Positions 25,655 to 33,863 are shown, counted from the first letter of the stretch. The stretch is DNA of 64,000 bases from an uncultured Allomuricauda sp. (GCF_947499695.1 NZ_CANMPQ010000003.1:219859-283858), one strand, 5' to 3'. Numbers and translations are program-made. The notes: generated by a model not told the origin, from the letters alone.

Positions 25655-26278
25655 TTATTCTTCCAATAATTGTTTTTCTCTGTTTGAAATTTCCAAAGCC
25701 GAATAGTCCAATGTCCAGCCAATGGTCTCCACAATTTTCTCAACCAATAATACAGCCTGCAGCGCTTCTTTTCTAGCTGTTTGCATAAGCCCACTTTCCG
25801 GTATTTTCTGTTTAATATGATCTTTGGCCTCTTGATTGACCTTCGTCAAATCTTCTGATGAGAAACTATTGAACAAGCCATTTTTGACATCGTAATATTG
25901 AAGCTCTGGTTCTATGGACAACACTTCAGGTTCAGGAAAATTGGTCAAGATGATTTTCTTGTTTTTATTGTCAGCTTTCAATCCTAGTTTCTGAAGATCA
26001 TAACCAATATGAGCTTTGGCTTTGACAATGATCAAGGCTTTTTTCTTGCTGCTCAAAAGATTCATTACGCCTCCTTTGGTATTCTCGTAGTGATAAATCT
26101 CAGCAAAATCCCCTTCAACAGAAATCAGTTTACAAACACTCTTTATCTTATCCAATAACACAGTCGATTGCTGTTTGGTTACCTCCTTGTTTTTCTTTTT
26201 CCGAAAGAAAGAAAACAACCAATACATAAGTATTGCTCCGAGAATAAGGCCTAAAAAGGTTTCTAAAGCGCTATCCAT
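25655..26278 (-). CDS. DUF4230 domain-containing membrane-anchored protein
   Basis: A 207-residue protein with one N-terminal membrane helix (about residues 5-23) followed by a basic stretch (FFRKKKNKEVTK) and a DUF4230 domain. The domain has LISVEGDFAEIYHYENTKG, ALIIVKAKAHIGYDLQKLGL and LSIEPELQYYDVKNGLFNSF, then a long C-terminal helix. The domain is widespread in Bacteroidota and Firmicutes and its function is unknown. Its start lies 8 bases inside the end of the DUF4260 gene, so the two are likely co-translated. Confidence 0.85.
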   Translation of the reverse strand: MDSALETFLGLILGAILMYWLFSFFRKKKNKEVTKQQSTVLLDKIKSVCKLISVEGDFAEIYHYENTKGGVMNLLSSKKKALIIVKAKAHIGYDLQKLGLKADNKNKKIILTNFPEPEVLSIEPELQYYDVKNGLFNSFSSEDLTKVNQEAKDHIKQKIPESGLMQTARKEALQAVLLVEKIVETIGWTLDYSALEISNREKQLLEE

Positions 26279-26633
26279 TTTTATTCCCTATTTCGCCTAA
26301 GTGAGTAAATTTAAATCCTTTTTCATATTTAAGACCATATCCAAATATTCGATCCATAGCTGCATGCGAAAAAATGATAATCCCAATCAGTTCCAAAACT
26401 GGAAGGTTAAGGTAACTAATGCCAAGAAAGTATAATAACAGTCCAACGCCTCTATGATGAAATAAGTTGTAGGTGAATGCTCCCACTTTATTTCCTGCCA
26501 AATAACCAAGCATTCCAATATCAGGTGTTAGCAGCAAGGCAAAAAACCACCACCAAGTTAAATCCATCCTCATAAAAAGGAAAAAACCAAGAAATAATAG
26601 CGTGAACTCTTCTAATCTTAGGATCACTTTCAT
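26271..26633 (-). CDS. DUF4260 family small membrane protein
   Basis: A 120-residue integral membrane protein with three or four hydrophobic segments. It shows the DUF4260 signature RLEEFTLLFLGFFLF, LLTPDIGMLGYLAGNKVGA, YNLFHHRGVG and SHAAMDRIFGYGLKY. The conserved histidines and the DRxxGYGLK end are family features, but no activity is known. The gene overlaps the DUF4230 gene by 8 bases and follows the cyclase-family gene after 2 bases, all in the same direction. Confidence 0.85.
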   Translation of the reverse strand: MKVILRLEEFTLLFLGFFLFMRMDLTWWWFFALLLTPDIGMLGYLAGNKVGAFTYNLFHHRGVGLLLYFLGISYLNLPVLELIGIIIFSHAAMDRIFGYGLKYEKGFKFTHLGEIGNKNG

Positions 26634-26635
26634 AT

Positions 26636-27382
26636 TTATAAAATTTTATATAAAACCGGTCTACTAGGACTAGCATCGTTTTCAAAAGGTGCAACATGAA
26701 GGTTTAAAAAATAACAGCCATCTTCAATGGTATTGGCCACATAAATAAATTCTGTAATAGTGGCGTTTGTTCTAGGTTTTCCGCTCATATTCCAAAACGC
26801 ATTATGGGCCAACAGTGCTCCATCGTCCTTTTCTTTATCCACCGAGGGAAGGTCCACCAGTAAATGATCAACTTCTTTTTCAATAAGATAGTTGGCGGCT
26901 TCTTCCAAAAGGTATGGTGGATTTGTATGTGAATATTGCAAGGAGCGTTTGTTATTCATATTTGGAATTGTGCGTATAACCAAAGCTTCTCTTTTTTTAT
27001 TTCCCAAAGCATACTTCAATTGTTTTGCTGAAATGACAAAATCCTCTCCACGCTTTTCAGGTGCAACAGTGATTACTTCTGCCAAAAAAAAGAACCGTTT
27101 CAGGTTTTGGTTTATGGAATGAAAGTCCTCTGTAATGTGACCCAAGCATTCGGTATGGGTCACATGCGAATGTGGATTGAACCAAATATCGTTAAAGTTT
27201 ACAGGAGCACCTTCGGATACTTTTCCAATAAAATCATCTTCTTGGTGTGGTGTTATTGTTGGAGCATTTAAATACCAAGCGTTTACATTTCCTTCACCTC
27301 CACGAAGTGGAATTGAAATATCCAAGGGTTTTGATAAATCGATTTTATGATTCCTGGAATTATATTTTAGGGTCGCAATCAT
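26636..27382 (-). CDS. Cyclase family protein (kynurenine formamidase-like fold)
   Basis: A 248-residue protein of the cyclase/arylformamidase superfamily: LSKPLDISIPLRGGEG near the N-terminus and the metal-site region NPHSHVTHTECLGH (about residues 70-83), a variant of the H-x-G-T-H-x-D motif of kynurenine formamidases. Later come VIRTIPNMNN, VDHLLVDLPSVDKEKDDG, LLAHNAFW and DGCYFLNLHVAPFENDASPSRP. Family members hydrolyse amides or lactones using a metal; the replacement of the glycine and aspartate in the motif leaves the substrate open. The start overlaps the hemW stop by 4 bases (ATGA). Confidence 0.82.
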   Translation of the reverse strand: MIATLKYNSRNHKIDLSKPLDISIPLRGGEGNVNAWYLNAPTITPHQEDDFIGKVSEGAPVNFNDIWFNPHSHVTHTECLGHITEDFHSINQNLKRFFFLAEVITVAPEKRGEDFVISAKQLKYALGNKKREALVIRTIPNMNNKRSLQYSHTNPPYLLEEAANYLIEKEVDHLLVDLPSVDKEKDDGALLAHNAFWNMSGKPRTNATITEFIYVANTIEDGCYFLNLHVAPFENDASPSRPVLYKIL

Positions 27383-28527
27383 GCTTTCAAGTTAACCATA
27401 AAAAGATCCGACGCAATTCCATCTGCTAAAAACTTTCCTTTGTTGGTTGTCAATAACTTTCCCTCTGTAAAGGAGATTAAATCCTGCTCTATATATTTTT
27501 CAGCTTGCTGATGGATGTAATTAGCGTATTCCTCACCAAACTCTTTCTCAATTTTATCCAACGAAACCCCCCAAATTGTGCGAAGACCGGTCATTACATA
27601 TTCATTGTATCTATCTCTTTTGGTCAAGGTTTCAATTTCCATCGGAACGACATCATTTTCCAAAGCTTGAATGTATTTTATATTGTTCCTGATATTCCAG
27701 CCCCTGTTTTTACCATCGAAGGAATGGGCCGAAGGACCGATTCCAATATACTTTTTGCCCAACCAATATGACGTATTGTTTTTAGAAAAATATCCAGGTT
27801 TTCCAAAATTGGAAATTTCATAATTTATATATCCTTGTTGCTCCAGAACCTGGACCAAGATATTAAACTGAGCTTGCGCCTGTTCATCATCCACGTCTGC
27901 AATCACTCCTTTTTCTATAAACTTTTTGAGAGCAGTTTTGGGTTCCACCGTCAAAGCATAACTTGAAATATGGGGCAATTCAAAAGCAAGAGCTTTTTTG
28001 ATATTGGCTTTCCATCGGTCATTGTCCATACCCGGGATTCCATAAATCAAATCGATAGTAATGTTATCAAAATACTTTTTTGCTTCTCGGATACAATCTT
28101 CTGCTTCACCAGCATCATGGGCGCGGTTCATTAATTTTAAATCCTCATCATAAAAGGATTGGATTCCAATACTTAGTCGATTAACGGGGCTTTCAGATAG
28201 TTCAATTATGCGGTTTATGGACAAATCATCGGGATTTGCCTCAAGCGTAATCTCCGGATGCTCAATTACCTCATAATGCCCATATACCGCATTAATCAGT
28301 GCTTCTATTTCAGATATCTCTAAAACTGAAGGGGTACCTCCTCCAAAATAAATAGTTTCCACAGTTACGGATTGAAACTCTCCTTTTCTGAGCTCCAATT
28401 CCTTTTGAAGCGCCTTAATCATAGACTCCTTCTTCCCCAATTGTGTGGAAAAATGAAAGTCGCAATAATGGCACGCTTGTTTGCAAAACGGCACGTGAAT
28501 GTAAATTCCGCTCATTCCAGTGTTCAA
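27379..28527 (-). CDS. hemW: Radical SAM haem chaperone HemW
   Basis: A 382-residue radical SAM protein. The cluster cysteines are C15, C19 and C22 in HVPFCKQACHYCDFHF, with the extra aromatic residues typical of HemW/HemN relatives. Further marks are TIYFGGGTPSVL, TLEANPDD, RLSIGIQSF, TIDLIYGIPG and the HemW-type NNTSYWLGKKYIGIGPSAHSF segment. HemW is known to bind haem and hand it to respiratory enzymes; it lacks coproporphyrinogen oxidase activity. It is followed by the cyclase-family gene with a 4-base overlap. A start at M5 (28515) is also possible. Confidence 0.93.
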   Translation of the reverse strand: MNTGMSGIYIHVPFCKQACHYCDFHFSTQLGKKESMIKALQKELELRKGEFQSVTVETIYFGGGTPSVLEISEIEALINAVYGHYEVIEHPEITLEANPDDLSINRIIELSESPVNRLSIGIQSFYDEDLKLMNRAHDAGEAEDCIREAKKYFDNITIDLIYGIPGMDNDRWKANIKKALAFELPHISSYALTVEPKTALKKFIEKGVIADVDDEQAQAQFNILVQVLEQQGYINYEISNFGKPGYFSKNNTSYWLGKKYIGIGPSAHSFDGKNRGWNIRNNIKYIQALENDVVPMEIETLTKRDRYNEYVMTGLRTIWGVSLDKIEKEFGEEYANYIHQQAEKYIEQDLISFTEGKLLTTNKGKFLADGIASDLFMVNLKA

Positions 28528-28565
28528 TTATCAATGAACAATTTACAATGAATCATTTGTTAATT
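28522..28565. repeat. Palindromic repeat, left flank of the four-helix-bundle gene
   Basis: This flank holds an imperfect hairpin GTTCA-N8-TGAAC (28522-28539), CAATTTACAATGA (28539-28551), and TCATTTGTTAATT (28553-28565), which includes the stop codon of the four-helix-bundle gene. The 13-mer recurs inverted at 28957-28969, and the last block recurs in direct orientation at 28971-28983 with one mismatch. Together with the right flank it frames the small gene. Confidence 0.7.
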
Positions 28566-28909
28566 CTAGTAGTCTTGAGAATAGAAAACATGATTTTGGA
28601 AAGTTCATCCGCATCTTTAATCAAACTATCTGCTTGTTCAACATTTATATAGTCAGAATCTTTTAACAACAAGAGCCAATACTTAGTTTCCAAGCTTTCT
28701 TTATAGGAAATTGAAATTTTCGCAGAAAAATCTGCTTTTGAAATGGCGCCATTGGCTTCTGATACATTTGCCCCTATCGAAGTACCTGAACGTAATAGCT
28801 GTTTGGATAGAATATATTCTCGTTTTTCTTTGTTTAGCTTCTTATATAAATGAATAATTTTCAAAGCAAAGTCATATGATTTAATCCATAACGGGTTCTC
28901 TTTGAACAT
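28553..28909 (-). CDS. Four-helix-bundle protein (23S rRNA IVP-like family)
   Basis: A 118-residue all-helical protein of the S23/IVP four-helix-bundle family: NPLWIKSYDFALKIIHLYKK, the hallmark LLRSGTSIGANVSEANGA (about residues 41-58), FSAKISISYKESLETKYWL and a final DADELSKIMFSILKT helix. Members were first noted inside 23S rRNA intervening sequences and resemble the accessory protein bAvd of diversity-generating retroelements. Free-standing copies are common in Bacteroidota and have no established role. Here it is framed by palindromic repeats shared between its own 3' end and the 3' end of ruvC, as if inserted as a unit. Confidence 0.88.
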   Translation of the reverse strand: MFKENPLWIKSYDFALKIIHLYKKLNKEKREYILSKQLLRSGTSIGANVSEANGAISKADFSAKISISYKESLETKYWLLLLKDSDYINVEQADSLIKDADELSKIMFSILKTTRINK

Positions 28910-28940
28910 ATAAGTAGGTTTAAAAGTTTAATTATTGGGC

Positions 28941-28983
28941 ACCAATTTATAATTGGTCATTGTAAATTGATCATTTATTAATT
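28941..28983. repeat. Palindromic repeat, right flank of the four-helix-bundle gene, at the ruvC 3' end
   Basis: This flank has a perfect hairpin ACCAATT-TAT-AATTGGT (28941-28957), TCATTGTAAATTG (28957-28969, the exact inverted copy of the left-flank 13-mer) and TCATTTATTAATT (28971-28983, direct copy of the left block with one mismatch). The last block contains the ruvC stop codon, so ruvC and the small gene both end in codons for Ile-Asn-Lys-stop. Confidence 0.7.
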
Positions 28984-29525
28984 TTTTTAGGGTTTTGCTT
29001 TACAAAGGCTTCCCATCCGGTATAACTTTTACCAACATCGACCCTACCCTCATTGTAAAAATGGCAAACGGCAGCGGCCAATCCATCAGTACTATCCAGA
29101 TTTTTGGGAAGTGTTTTAAGCTTTAGAACGCTTTGGAGCATTTTCGCCACTTGTTCCTTACTGGCATTTCCGTTACCAGTGATTGACATCTTGATTTTTT
29201 TGGGCATATACTCCGTAATAGGAACTTGTCTAGAAAGTCCTGCGGCCATGGCAACACCCTGGGCACGTCCTAATTTGAGCATAGACTGCACATTTTTTCC
29301 ATAAAATGGAGCTTCAATAGCAATCTCATCGGGATGGTAGGTATCTATAAGCTCCACGGTACGATCAAAAATGAGTTTTAATTTGGTATAGTGGTCACTA
29401 TACTTTTTAAGCATCAATTCGTTCATCTGAACAAATTGCATTTGCTTATTGATGACCCTAATGATTCCAAAACCCATAACCGTTGTACCTGGGTCGATTC
29501 CTAAAATAATCTTCTCTGAAGCCAA
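28971..29525 (-). CDS. ruvC: Crossover junction endodeoxyribonuclease RuvC
   Basis: A 184-residue Holliday-junction resolvase of the RuvC family. It starts with KIILGIDPGTTVMGFG, carrying the first catalytic aspartate (D11). The second acidic site is in EIAIEAPFYGKNVQSMLKLG, and the C-terminal acidic cluster is in NLDSTDGLAAAVCHFYNEG. RuvC cuts four-way junctions as a dimer in concert with RuvAB. The last residues after the core (NPKKINK) come from a repeat sequence that also ends the neighbouring small gene, so the natural C-terminus may have been altered. It lies 4 bases after the lipoprotein gene at 29530-30003. Confidence 0.94.
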   Translation of the reverse strand: MASEKIILGIDPGTTVMGFGIIRVINKQMQFVQMNELMLKKYSDHYTKLKLIFDRTVELIDTYHPDEIAIEAPFYGKNVQSMLKLGRAQGVAMAAGLSRQVPITEYMPKKIKMSITGNGNASKEQVAKMLQSVLKLKTLPKNLDSTDGLAAAVCHFYNEGRVDVGKSYTGWEAFVKQNPKKINK

Positions 29526-29529
29526 ATCG

Positions 29530-30003
29530 TTATTGGGTATTTATAACAAGAGGAAGTCGAAATCTTAAGCCAACAGGTATTCCTCTTTTAAGGGCTGGGG
29601 CCACCGTTAGGTTATTCAATCGCTCCGTAATTTGTTCATTAAAATCGGCTATTTCGTTTAAAACCGACTGTTTCTCCTCCATTTCCAAGATAGAGATAAA
29701 GCCATGTTCATCGACCTCAAAATCTATGTACAAGGTATCTTCCAAATCATTATCCACTTCAAAAGATAGACTATCTAAGGTGTCGGACGCTATCTTCAGC
29801 ATTTCATTTTGAAAACAATCCCGTTGAATTTCTTTTGGTGCGGTTTCGTCACAACCTTCAAATAGGGGATATTGGTCCACATCGTTCCAATCAATCGCCA
29901 AAAGTTCTTCGTCGACCTTATTTTTGGTCTGTTCTTCTTTCGATGTGAAGAGTTCACAAGAAGTAAACAAACCTAAAAACATCAACAATACAAGCTTCCG
30001 CAT
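29530..30003 (-). CDS. Small lipoprotein with TonB C-terminal-like region
   Basis: A 157-residue lipoprotein: signal peptide with lipobox FTSC at about residue 16 (MRKLVLLMFLGLFTSCELF). Residues about 45-150 resemble the TonB C-terminal-type domain of Bacteroidota regulators: DQYPLFEGCDETAPKEIQRD corresponds to the PxFPGCE...C block, followed by a LYIDFEVDEHGFISILEM strand pair and a RGIPVGLRFRLPLVI end. The same motif type occurs in the M56 protein encoded upstream at 30110-31495, so the two may be functionally linked or duplicated. Exact function unknown. Confidence 0.7.
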   Translation of the reverse strand: MRKLVLLMFLGLFTSCELFTSKEEQTKNKVDEELLAIDWNDVDQYPLFEGCDETAPKEIQRDCFQNEMLKIASDTLDSLSFEVDNDLEDTLYIDFEVDEHGFISILEMEEKQSVLNEIADFNEQITERLNNLTVAPALKRGIPVGLRFRLPLVINTQ

Positions 30004-30058
30004 ACAGCCCCTAATATTTGGTTGAAATTACGACTTTTTGACAAGATGTATGAAAGAG

Positions 30059-30092
30059 AGAAAGCCTGAAAAAACATTCTCAGGCTTTTTGC
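30059..30092. terminator. Hairpin terminator downstream of the M56/TonB gene
   Basis: A perfect 9-base-pair stem, AAAGCCTGA (30061-30069) and TCAGGCTTT (30080-30088), is followed on the plus strand by TTT and preceded by an A-rich run. On the minus strand it would terminate the blaI/M56 unit before the lipoprotein gene, though its T-run there is interrupted by cytosines. Confidence 0.6.
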
Positions 30093-30109
30093 TTTGAATT
30101 CTTAACGTA

Positions 30110-31495
30110 TCAGTCCAATTTAAATGAAATTGGTAAACTGAAAGGCACATGTACAGGTTTTCCTTTGTGTTTTCCAGGAATCATTTTAGGCAATTTAGCA
30201 ATGATGCGCTCAGCTTCATCTTCCAATAACTTATGTGGACCTCTCTTTCTAATGTTGCCTACATTTCCTTCACTGTCAATTTCAAAAATAACATTAACCC
30301 TTCCCTGAATACCTTGTTTTTCTGCTTCTTCTGGGTACTTAAAATTCTTCCTAATATGTTCCATGATTTTTTGCAAAGAACATTTTTCTTTGTCTTCAGC
30401 ACCTTCACAACCAGGAAAAATGGGAACTTCTTCCACAGCAGAAAAGGGAACACCACTAAATTGTATATTCCCTTCTTTTCCAGAAATACCTTTTACCTCT
30501 CTCGGGAATACTTCATAAATCATTCCCGTCAAAGCCTCTTTTTCCTGTTGCGATAGTGAATCTTTCTTTTCAATCTCTTCTTGAAGTGCAGCAATTTGCA
30601 TTGATAAGGAGTCCTCCTGGGCTTTATTCTCAGCAGGTCCCATATCACAAGAAGTATACATTAATATACCCAAAACTATAGGTAGTAATAATCCATATTT
30701 AAATTGATAAATTGTTTTTGATTTTTCCTTTGTTAACATGACTATTCGTTTTTTGATTAATGATTGTTTAAAAAATTGATTGACTAAACTAAAGTTTTGG
30801 CTCTGGAAGACTTCTGAAAGCAAGAGTTCATATTGTTTCTTTTTATTTGTTTTGGCGGCTTCGGCATCAGCAATAAACTCATGCACTTCTGAAATACGGT
30901 TTTGAAAAACATAAACCAGCGGATTAAACCAAAATAGAATACGCATGAACTCAAAAAACATAAGATCCCAAGAGTGTCGTTGTTTGACATGAACCTTCTC
31001 ATGGGTCACAATATTCTCACGTTTTTCTTCAGGTATAGCATCACCCAGAAATATATTTTTAAAAAAAGAAAACGCCTGTTCACTCTTAGGAATGACAACC
31101 TTGATAAAATCACTTTCTTGAGAAACAGCACCATTCCTCTTAAGTGTTCGGATATAGTTTAACTTCAATAGCAACCACACTATCATAACCAGACTTCCTA
31201 ATCCTTGCATTATATAGACCCAGTTTACACCTTCCCAAAATAAATTTCCCGAGATGTTTGCAGAGAGAACCACCTCATCCAATTGCCATAAAAATTGTTG
31301 ATATTGAGTCAAGTTTTCTTGAAAGACAGTTTGAAAAGCTTTTATTTTAATCCAAGGAAGAAACAAGGAAAGAGAAAATGTGGCCAGCAAATATGCCCGG
31401 TTCCATTGTAAAAAAGTCTCTTTTTTTAAAAAAAGATCATATACTAACAAAAACACCACTTGAATGGTCAAACATTCTAATATGTAAGTAATCAT
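30110..31495 (-). CDS. M56 (BlaR1-like) metallopeptidase with C-terminal TonB-like domain
   Basis: A 461-residue inner-membrane protein. Membrane segments lie at about residues 3-20, 34-50 and 95-113, and one lies at 268-285. Between them is the zinc metallopeptidase site H165-E-x-x-H169 (IVTHEKVHVKQRHSWD). The last 120 residues are a TonB C-terminal-type domain (EEVPIFPGCEGAEDKEKC, YPEEAEKQGIQGRVNVIFEI). BlaR1 proteins sense beta-lactams through a penicillin-binding domain and cleave BlaI. That sensor is missing here and replaced by the TonB-like domain, so the signal is unknown. Its start overlaps the BlaI-family gene by 4 bases, the usual arrangement of a repressor and its cognate protease. 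Confidence 0.9.
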   Translation of the reverse strand: MITYILECLTIQVVFLLVYDLFLKKETFLQWNRAYLLATFSLSLFLPWIKIKAFQTVFQENLTQYQQFLWQLDEVVLSANISGNLFWEGVNWVYIMQGLGSLVMIVWLLLKLNYIRTLKRNGAVSQESDFIKVVIPKSEQAFSFFKNIFLGDAIPEEKRENIVTHEKVHVKQRHSWDLMFFEFMRILFWFNPLVYVFQNRISEVHEFIADAEAAKTNKKKQYELLLSEVFQSQNFSLVNQFFKQSLIKKRIVMLTKEKSKTIYQFKYGLLLPIVLGILMYTSCDMGPAENKAQEDSLSMQIAALQEEIEKKDSLSQQEKEALTGMIYEVFPREVKGISGKEGNIQFSGVPFSAVEEVPIFPGCEGAEDKEKCSLQKIMEHIRKNFKYPEEAEKQGIQGRVNVIFEIDSEGNVGNIRKRGPHKLLEDEAERIIAKLPKMIPGKHKGKPVHVPFSLPISFKLD

Positions 31496-31854
31496 TTTTC
31501 TTCGTTTTTGATTTTTTGCATAATCTCTTCCAATTCACTTAGGCTGATATCGTTCTTCTTCATAAAAAAAGACACCATGCTTTTAAAAGATCCTTGAAAG
31601 TAGCCATCCACCAATTTTGAAATGGATTGATTACTGTACTCCTCTTTTTTTAGCAACGGATAATAAATATGCCCCTTGCCTATTTTTTCATGGTCTACAA
31701 ATCCTTTATCTTCCAATATTCGAATAATGGTCGAAATAGTATTATAAGCCGGTTTGGGGTCTGGCAATTCTTCAATTATTGCAGCAACATTTGCTTTTTT
31801 CAAATGCCATAACATTTGCATTATCTCCTCCTCCGCCTTGGTCAATTGTTTCAT
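31492..31854 (-). CDS. BlaI/MecI-family transcriptional repressor
   Basis: A 120-residue winged-helix repressor: QLTKAEEEIMQMLWHLKKAN at the start, the recognition helix region PAYNTISTIIRILEDKGFVDHEKIGKGHIYYPL, and a C-terminal dimerisation part with LSKLVDGYFQGSFKSMVSFF-like helices (key part VDGYFQGSFKSM). BlaI-type repressors bind dyads upstream of their own gene and are inactivated by the partner protease. The protease gene overlaps by 4 bases downstream. Three AACTAA-N4-TTAGTT operator-like sites lie directly upstream, the nearest starting 4 bases before the start codon, which indicates autoregulation. Confidence 0.93.
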   Translation of the reverse strand: MKQLTKAEEEIMQMLWHLKKANVAAIIEELPDPKPAYNTISTIIRILEDKGFVDHEKIGKGHIYYPLLKKEEYSNQSISKLVDGYFQGSFKSMVSFFMKKNDISLSELEEIMQKIKNEEK

Positions 31855-31857
31855 TTC

Positions 31858-31925
31858 AACTAATTTTTTAGTTTAATCTCAAAACAAATATAACTAAAAT
31901 TTTAGTTTAAACTAATTTTTTAGTT
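31858..31925. promoter_or_regulatory. Three operator-like repeats of the BlaI-family repressor
   Basis: Three 16-base sites share the half-sites AACTAA and TTAGTT (AACTAA-N4-TTAGTT, or AACTAAAATTTTAGTT for the middle one). They lie at 31858-31873, 31892-31907 and 31910-31925. The middle copy is a perfect palindrome. They fill the space between the blaI-like gene and the divergent DUF456 gene, so the repressor probably controls its own unit and perhaps also the divergent one. Confidence 0.7.
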
Positions 31926-31961
31926 TAAAACTTGCAGACGCTAATTGTAACAAATCCCTCT

Positions 31962-31969
31962 TACATTTG
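31962..31969 (+). promoter_or_regulatory. Candidate -7 box for the DUF456 gene
   Basis: TACATTTG matches the flavobacterial -7 consensus TAnnTTTG exactly and lies 20 bases before the ATG at 31989. The nearest TTG is 14 bases upstream, shorter than the usual 17-23, so the -33 element is uncertain. Confidence 0.45.
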
Positions 31970-31988
31970 TCTTATAGGAAATTGAACT

Positions 31989-32501
31989 ATGGATATAGCT
32001 CTACTTATTATAGGATTCCTTTTAATGCTTGTGGGCATCTTAGGTAGTTTTCTTCCAATTTTACCAGGACCTCCAATTAGTTGGGTTGGGCTACTATTGC
32101 TTTACTTGACCAAGGCAGTACCGGACAATTGGTGGATTTTAGGAGGAACACTGGTTCTTGCCCTTGCCGTTACTGTTATGGACTATGTAATCCCTGCTGC
32201 AGGAACTAAAAAATTCGGTGGAAGCAAAGCTGGGATGTGGGGTACCATTGTCGGATTGCTAGTGGCCATCTTTTTTCCAATATTTGGCCCTTTTGGTATT
32301 ATAATCTGGCCTTTTGTGGGTGCGTTGGTAGGTGAGTTAATAAATAAGGCCGATCAAAAAACAGCTATGAAAGCTGCATTGGGTTCCTTTATTGGGTTTT
32401 TGACAGGTACTTTTATGAAGTTTGTTTTAACTGCTGGTTATCTTGTCTTTTTTATCATCGTAGCCGTTAAATATATTTCTGACATCTTTACTTTTTCCTA
32501 A
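31989..32501 (+). CDS. DUF456 domain-containing membrane protein
   Basis: A 170-residue hydrophobic protein with about five membrane segments. The DUF456 marks are GFLLMLVGILGSFLPILPGPP (key part FLPILPGPPISW), MDYVIPAAGTKKFGGSKAGMWG and IFFPIFGPFGIIIWPFVGALVGE. Function is unknown; small proteins of this family are found in many bacteria. It is divergent from the BlaI-family repressor gene across the operator region, and it precedes a serine hydrolase gene by 12 bases, so those two may form one unit possibly under BlaI-type control (inference). Confidence 0.88.
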   Translation: MDIALLIIGFLLMLVGILGSFLPILPGPPISWVGLLLLYLTKAVPDNWWILGGTLVLALAVTVMDYVIPAAGTKKFGGSKAGMWGTIVGLLVAIFFPIFGPFGIIIWPFVGALVGELINKADQKTAMKAALGSFIGFLTGTFMKFVLTAGYLVFFIIVAVKYISDIFTFS

Positions 32502-32513
32502 ACACTTTTTTCC

Positions 32514-33863
32514 ATGGATAAAAAGCCTTTAAAACTTCAACCAAACAAGAGTGTTAAAATAGTCTTTCTGGCATTTTTACTGGTATGTTCATTTGGCCAT
32601 TCCCAAACATTCAATAAAGCCAAGCTTGACAGTGTTTTTGGTGTCCTTGAAGCCAATGACAAATTCATGGGCAGTATAGCCATTTCCCAAGATGATTCTC
32701 AAATTTATTCCCGAGCTATAGGCTACGCGGATTTAGAGAAATCCAAAAAGCCCAATACTACAACCAAATATCGTGTTGGTTCTGTTTCCAAAATGTTTAC
32801 CTCAACATTGGTTTTAATGGCTGTGGATGAAGGAAAAATTCGTCTTGACGATTCTCTTTTCAAGTTTTTTCCAGCCTTGGAAAATGCTCAAGATATTACT
32901 GTAACACATCTTTTACAGCACCAAAGCGGCATCTTTAACTTTACAAACGCTGTAGATTATCTTACTTGGAACACCCAGGCAAAATCCAGGAACGAGATGT
33001 TGGAAATTATTAAAAAACATTCCAATGTTTTTAAACCTGGAGCCAAAACTGAGTATAGCAATTCAAATTATGTGTTGTTGGCTTTTATTTTGGAGGATAT
33101 TTTCAAAAAGCCGTACTCAACTCTTTTAAAGGAAAAAATAACAGCCCCGCTTCAACTTTCAAACACATATGTGGGCAGCGCCATTTCCATAGAAAATTAT
33201 GAAAGTAATTCCTATCGCTTTTCGGGAAAGTGGATGAAACAAAATGAAACAGATATGAGCATTCCTATAGGAGCTGGTTCGATTGTTTCCAATCCTTCAG
33301 ATCTAAACATATTTATCAATGCCCTCTTCAATGAAAAATTGATTTCCGCTGAAAATCTTGAAAAGATGATTACAATCAAAAATGGAATGGGAATGGGCAT
33401 TATACAGTTTCCGTTCGGAAATGAAATCGTTTATGGACATACTGGGGGAATTGACGGTTTCAGTTCCTTTTTGGGATATCTAAAAGAGTCGAAAATAGCA
33501 ATTGCACTAACTTCTAATGGGTCGGCATACAACAACAATGATATTTTAATCTATGCCTTAAGTGCCGTTCAAGGTATTCCGTTTGAAATTCCAAACTTTA
33601 CTGATCATAACACCAAAGCTGAAGTGCTAGATTCTTATGTAGGAGAATACTCGAGCAAACAAATACAACTGAAAATTACTATTAGCGCAAACAATGGTTC
33701 TTTGATTGCTCAAGCCACCGGTCAGCCTTCGTTTCCTTTAACCGCGACTAGTGATACCGTTTTTCGTTTTGACTCTGCAGGAATTGTCTTGGAATTTGTT
33801 CCAGACACTGCAAAAATGCTGTTGAAACAAGGTGGTGCTATTTTTGAATATACCAAGGAATAA
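32514..33863 (+). CDS. Serine hydrolase of the class C beta-lactamase/DD-peptidase family
   Basis: A 449-residue exported protein with a signal peptide (hydrophobic run about residues 15-28, cleavage after GHS). The penicillin-binding-type active site is complete: S90-V-S-K93 (SxxK), Y-S-N in TEYSNSNYVLL and HTGG in VYGHTGGIDGFSS. A C-terminal beta domain of about 90 residues follows (VLDSYVGEYSSKQIQLKI), as in many Bacteroidota serine hydrolases. The substrate could be peptidoglycan peptides, D-amino-acid peptides or esters; beta-lactamase activity is not implied by the family alone. Its nearness to a BlaI-type repressor is suggestive only. Confidence 0.88.
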   Translation: MDKKPLKLQPNKSVKIVFLAFLLVCSFGHSQTFNKAKLDSVFGVLEANDKFMGSIAISQDDSQIYSRAIGYADLEKSKKPNTTTKYRVGSVSKMFTSTLVLMAVDEGKIRLDDSLFKFFPALENAQDITVTHLLQHQSGIFNFTNAVDYLTWNTQAKSRNEMLEIIKKHSNVFKPGAKTEYSNSNYVLLAFILEDIFKKPYSTLLKEKITAPLQLSNTYVGSAISIENYESNSYRFSGKWMKQNETDMSIPIGAGSIVSNPSDLNIFINALFNEKLISAENLEKMITIKNGMGMGIIQFPFGNEIVYGHTGGIDGFSSFLGYLKESKIAIALTSNGSAYNNNDILIYALSAVQGIPFEIPNFTDHNTKAEVLDSYVGEYSSKQIQLKITISANNGSLIAQATGQPSFPLTATSDTVFRFDSAGIVLEFVPDTAKMLLKQGGAIFEYTKE

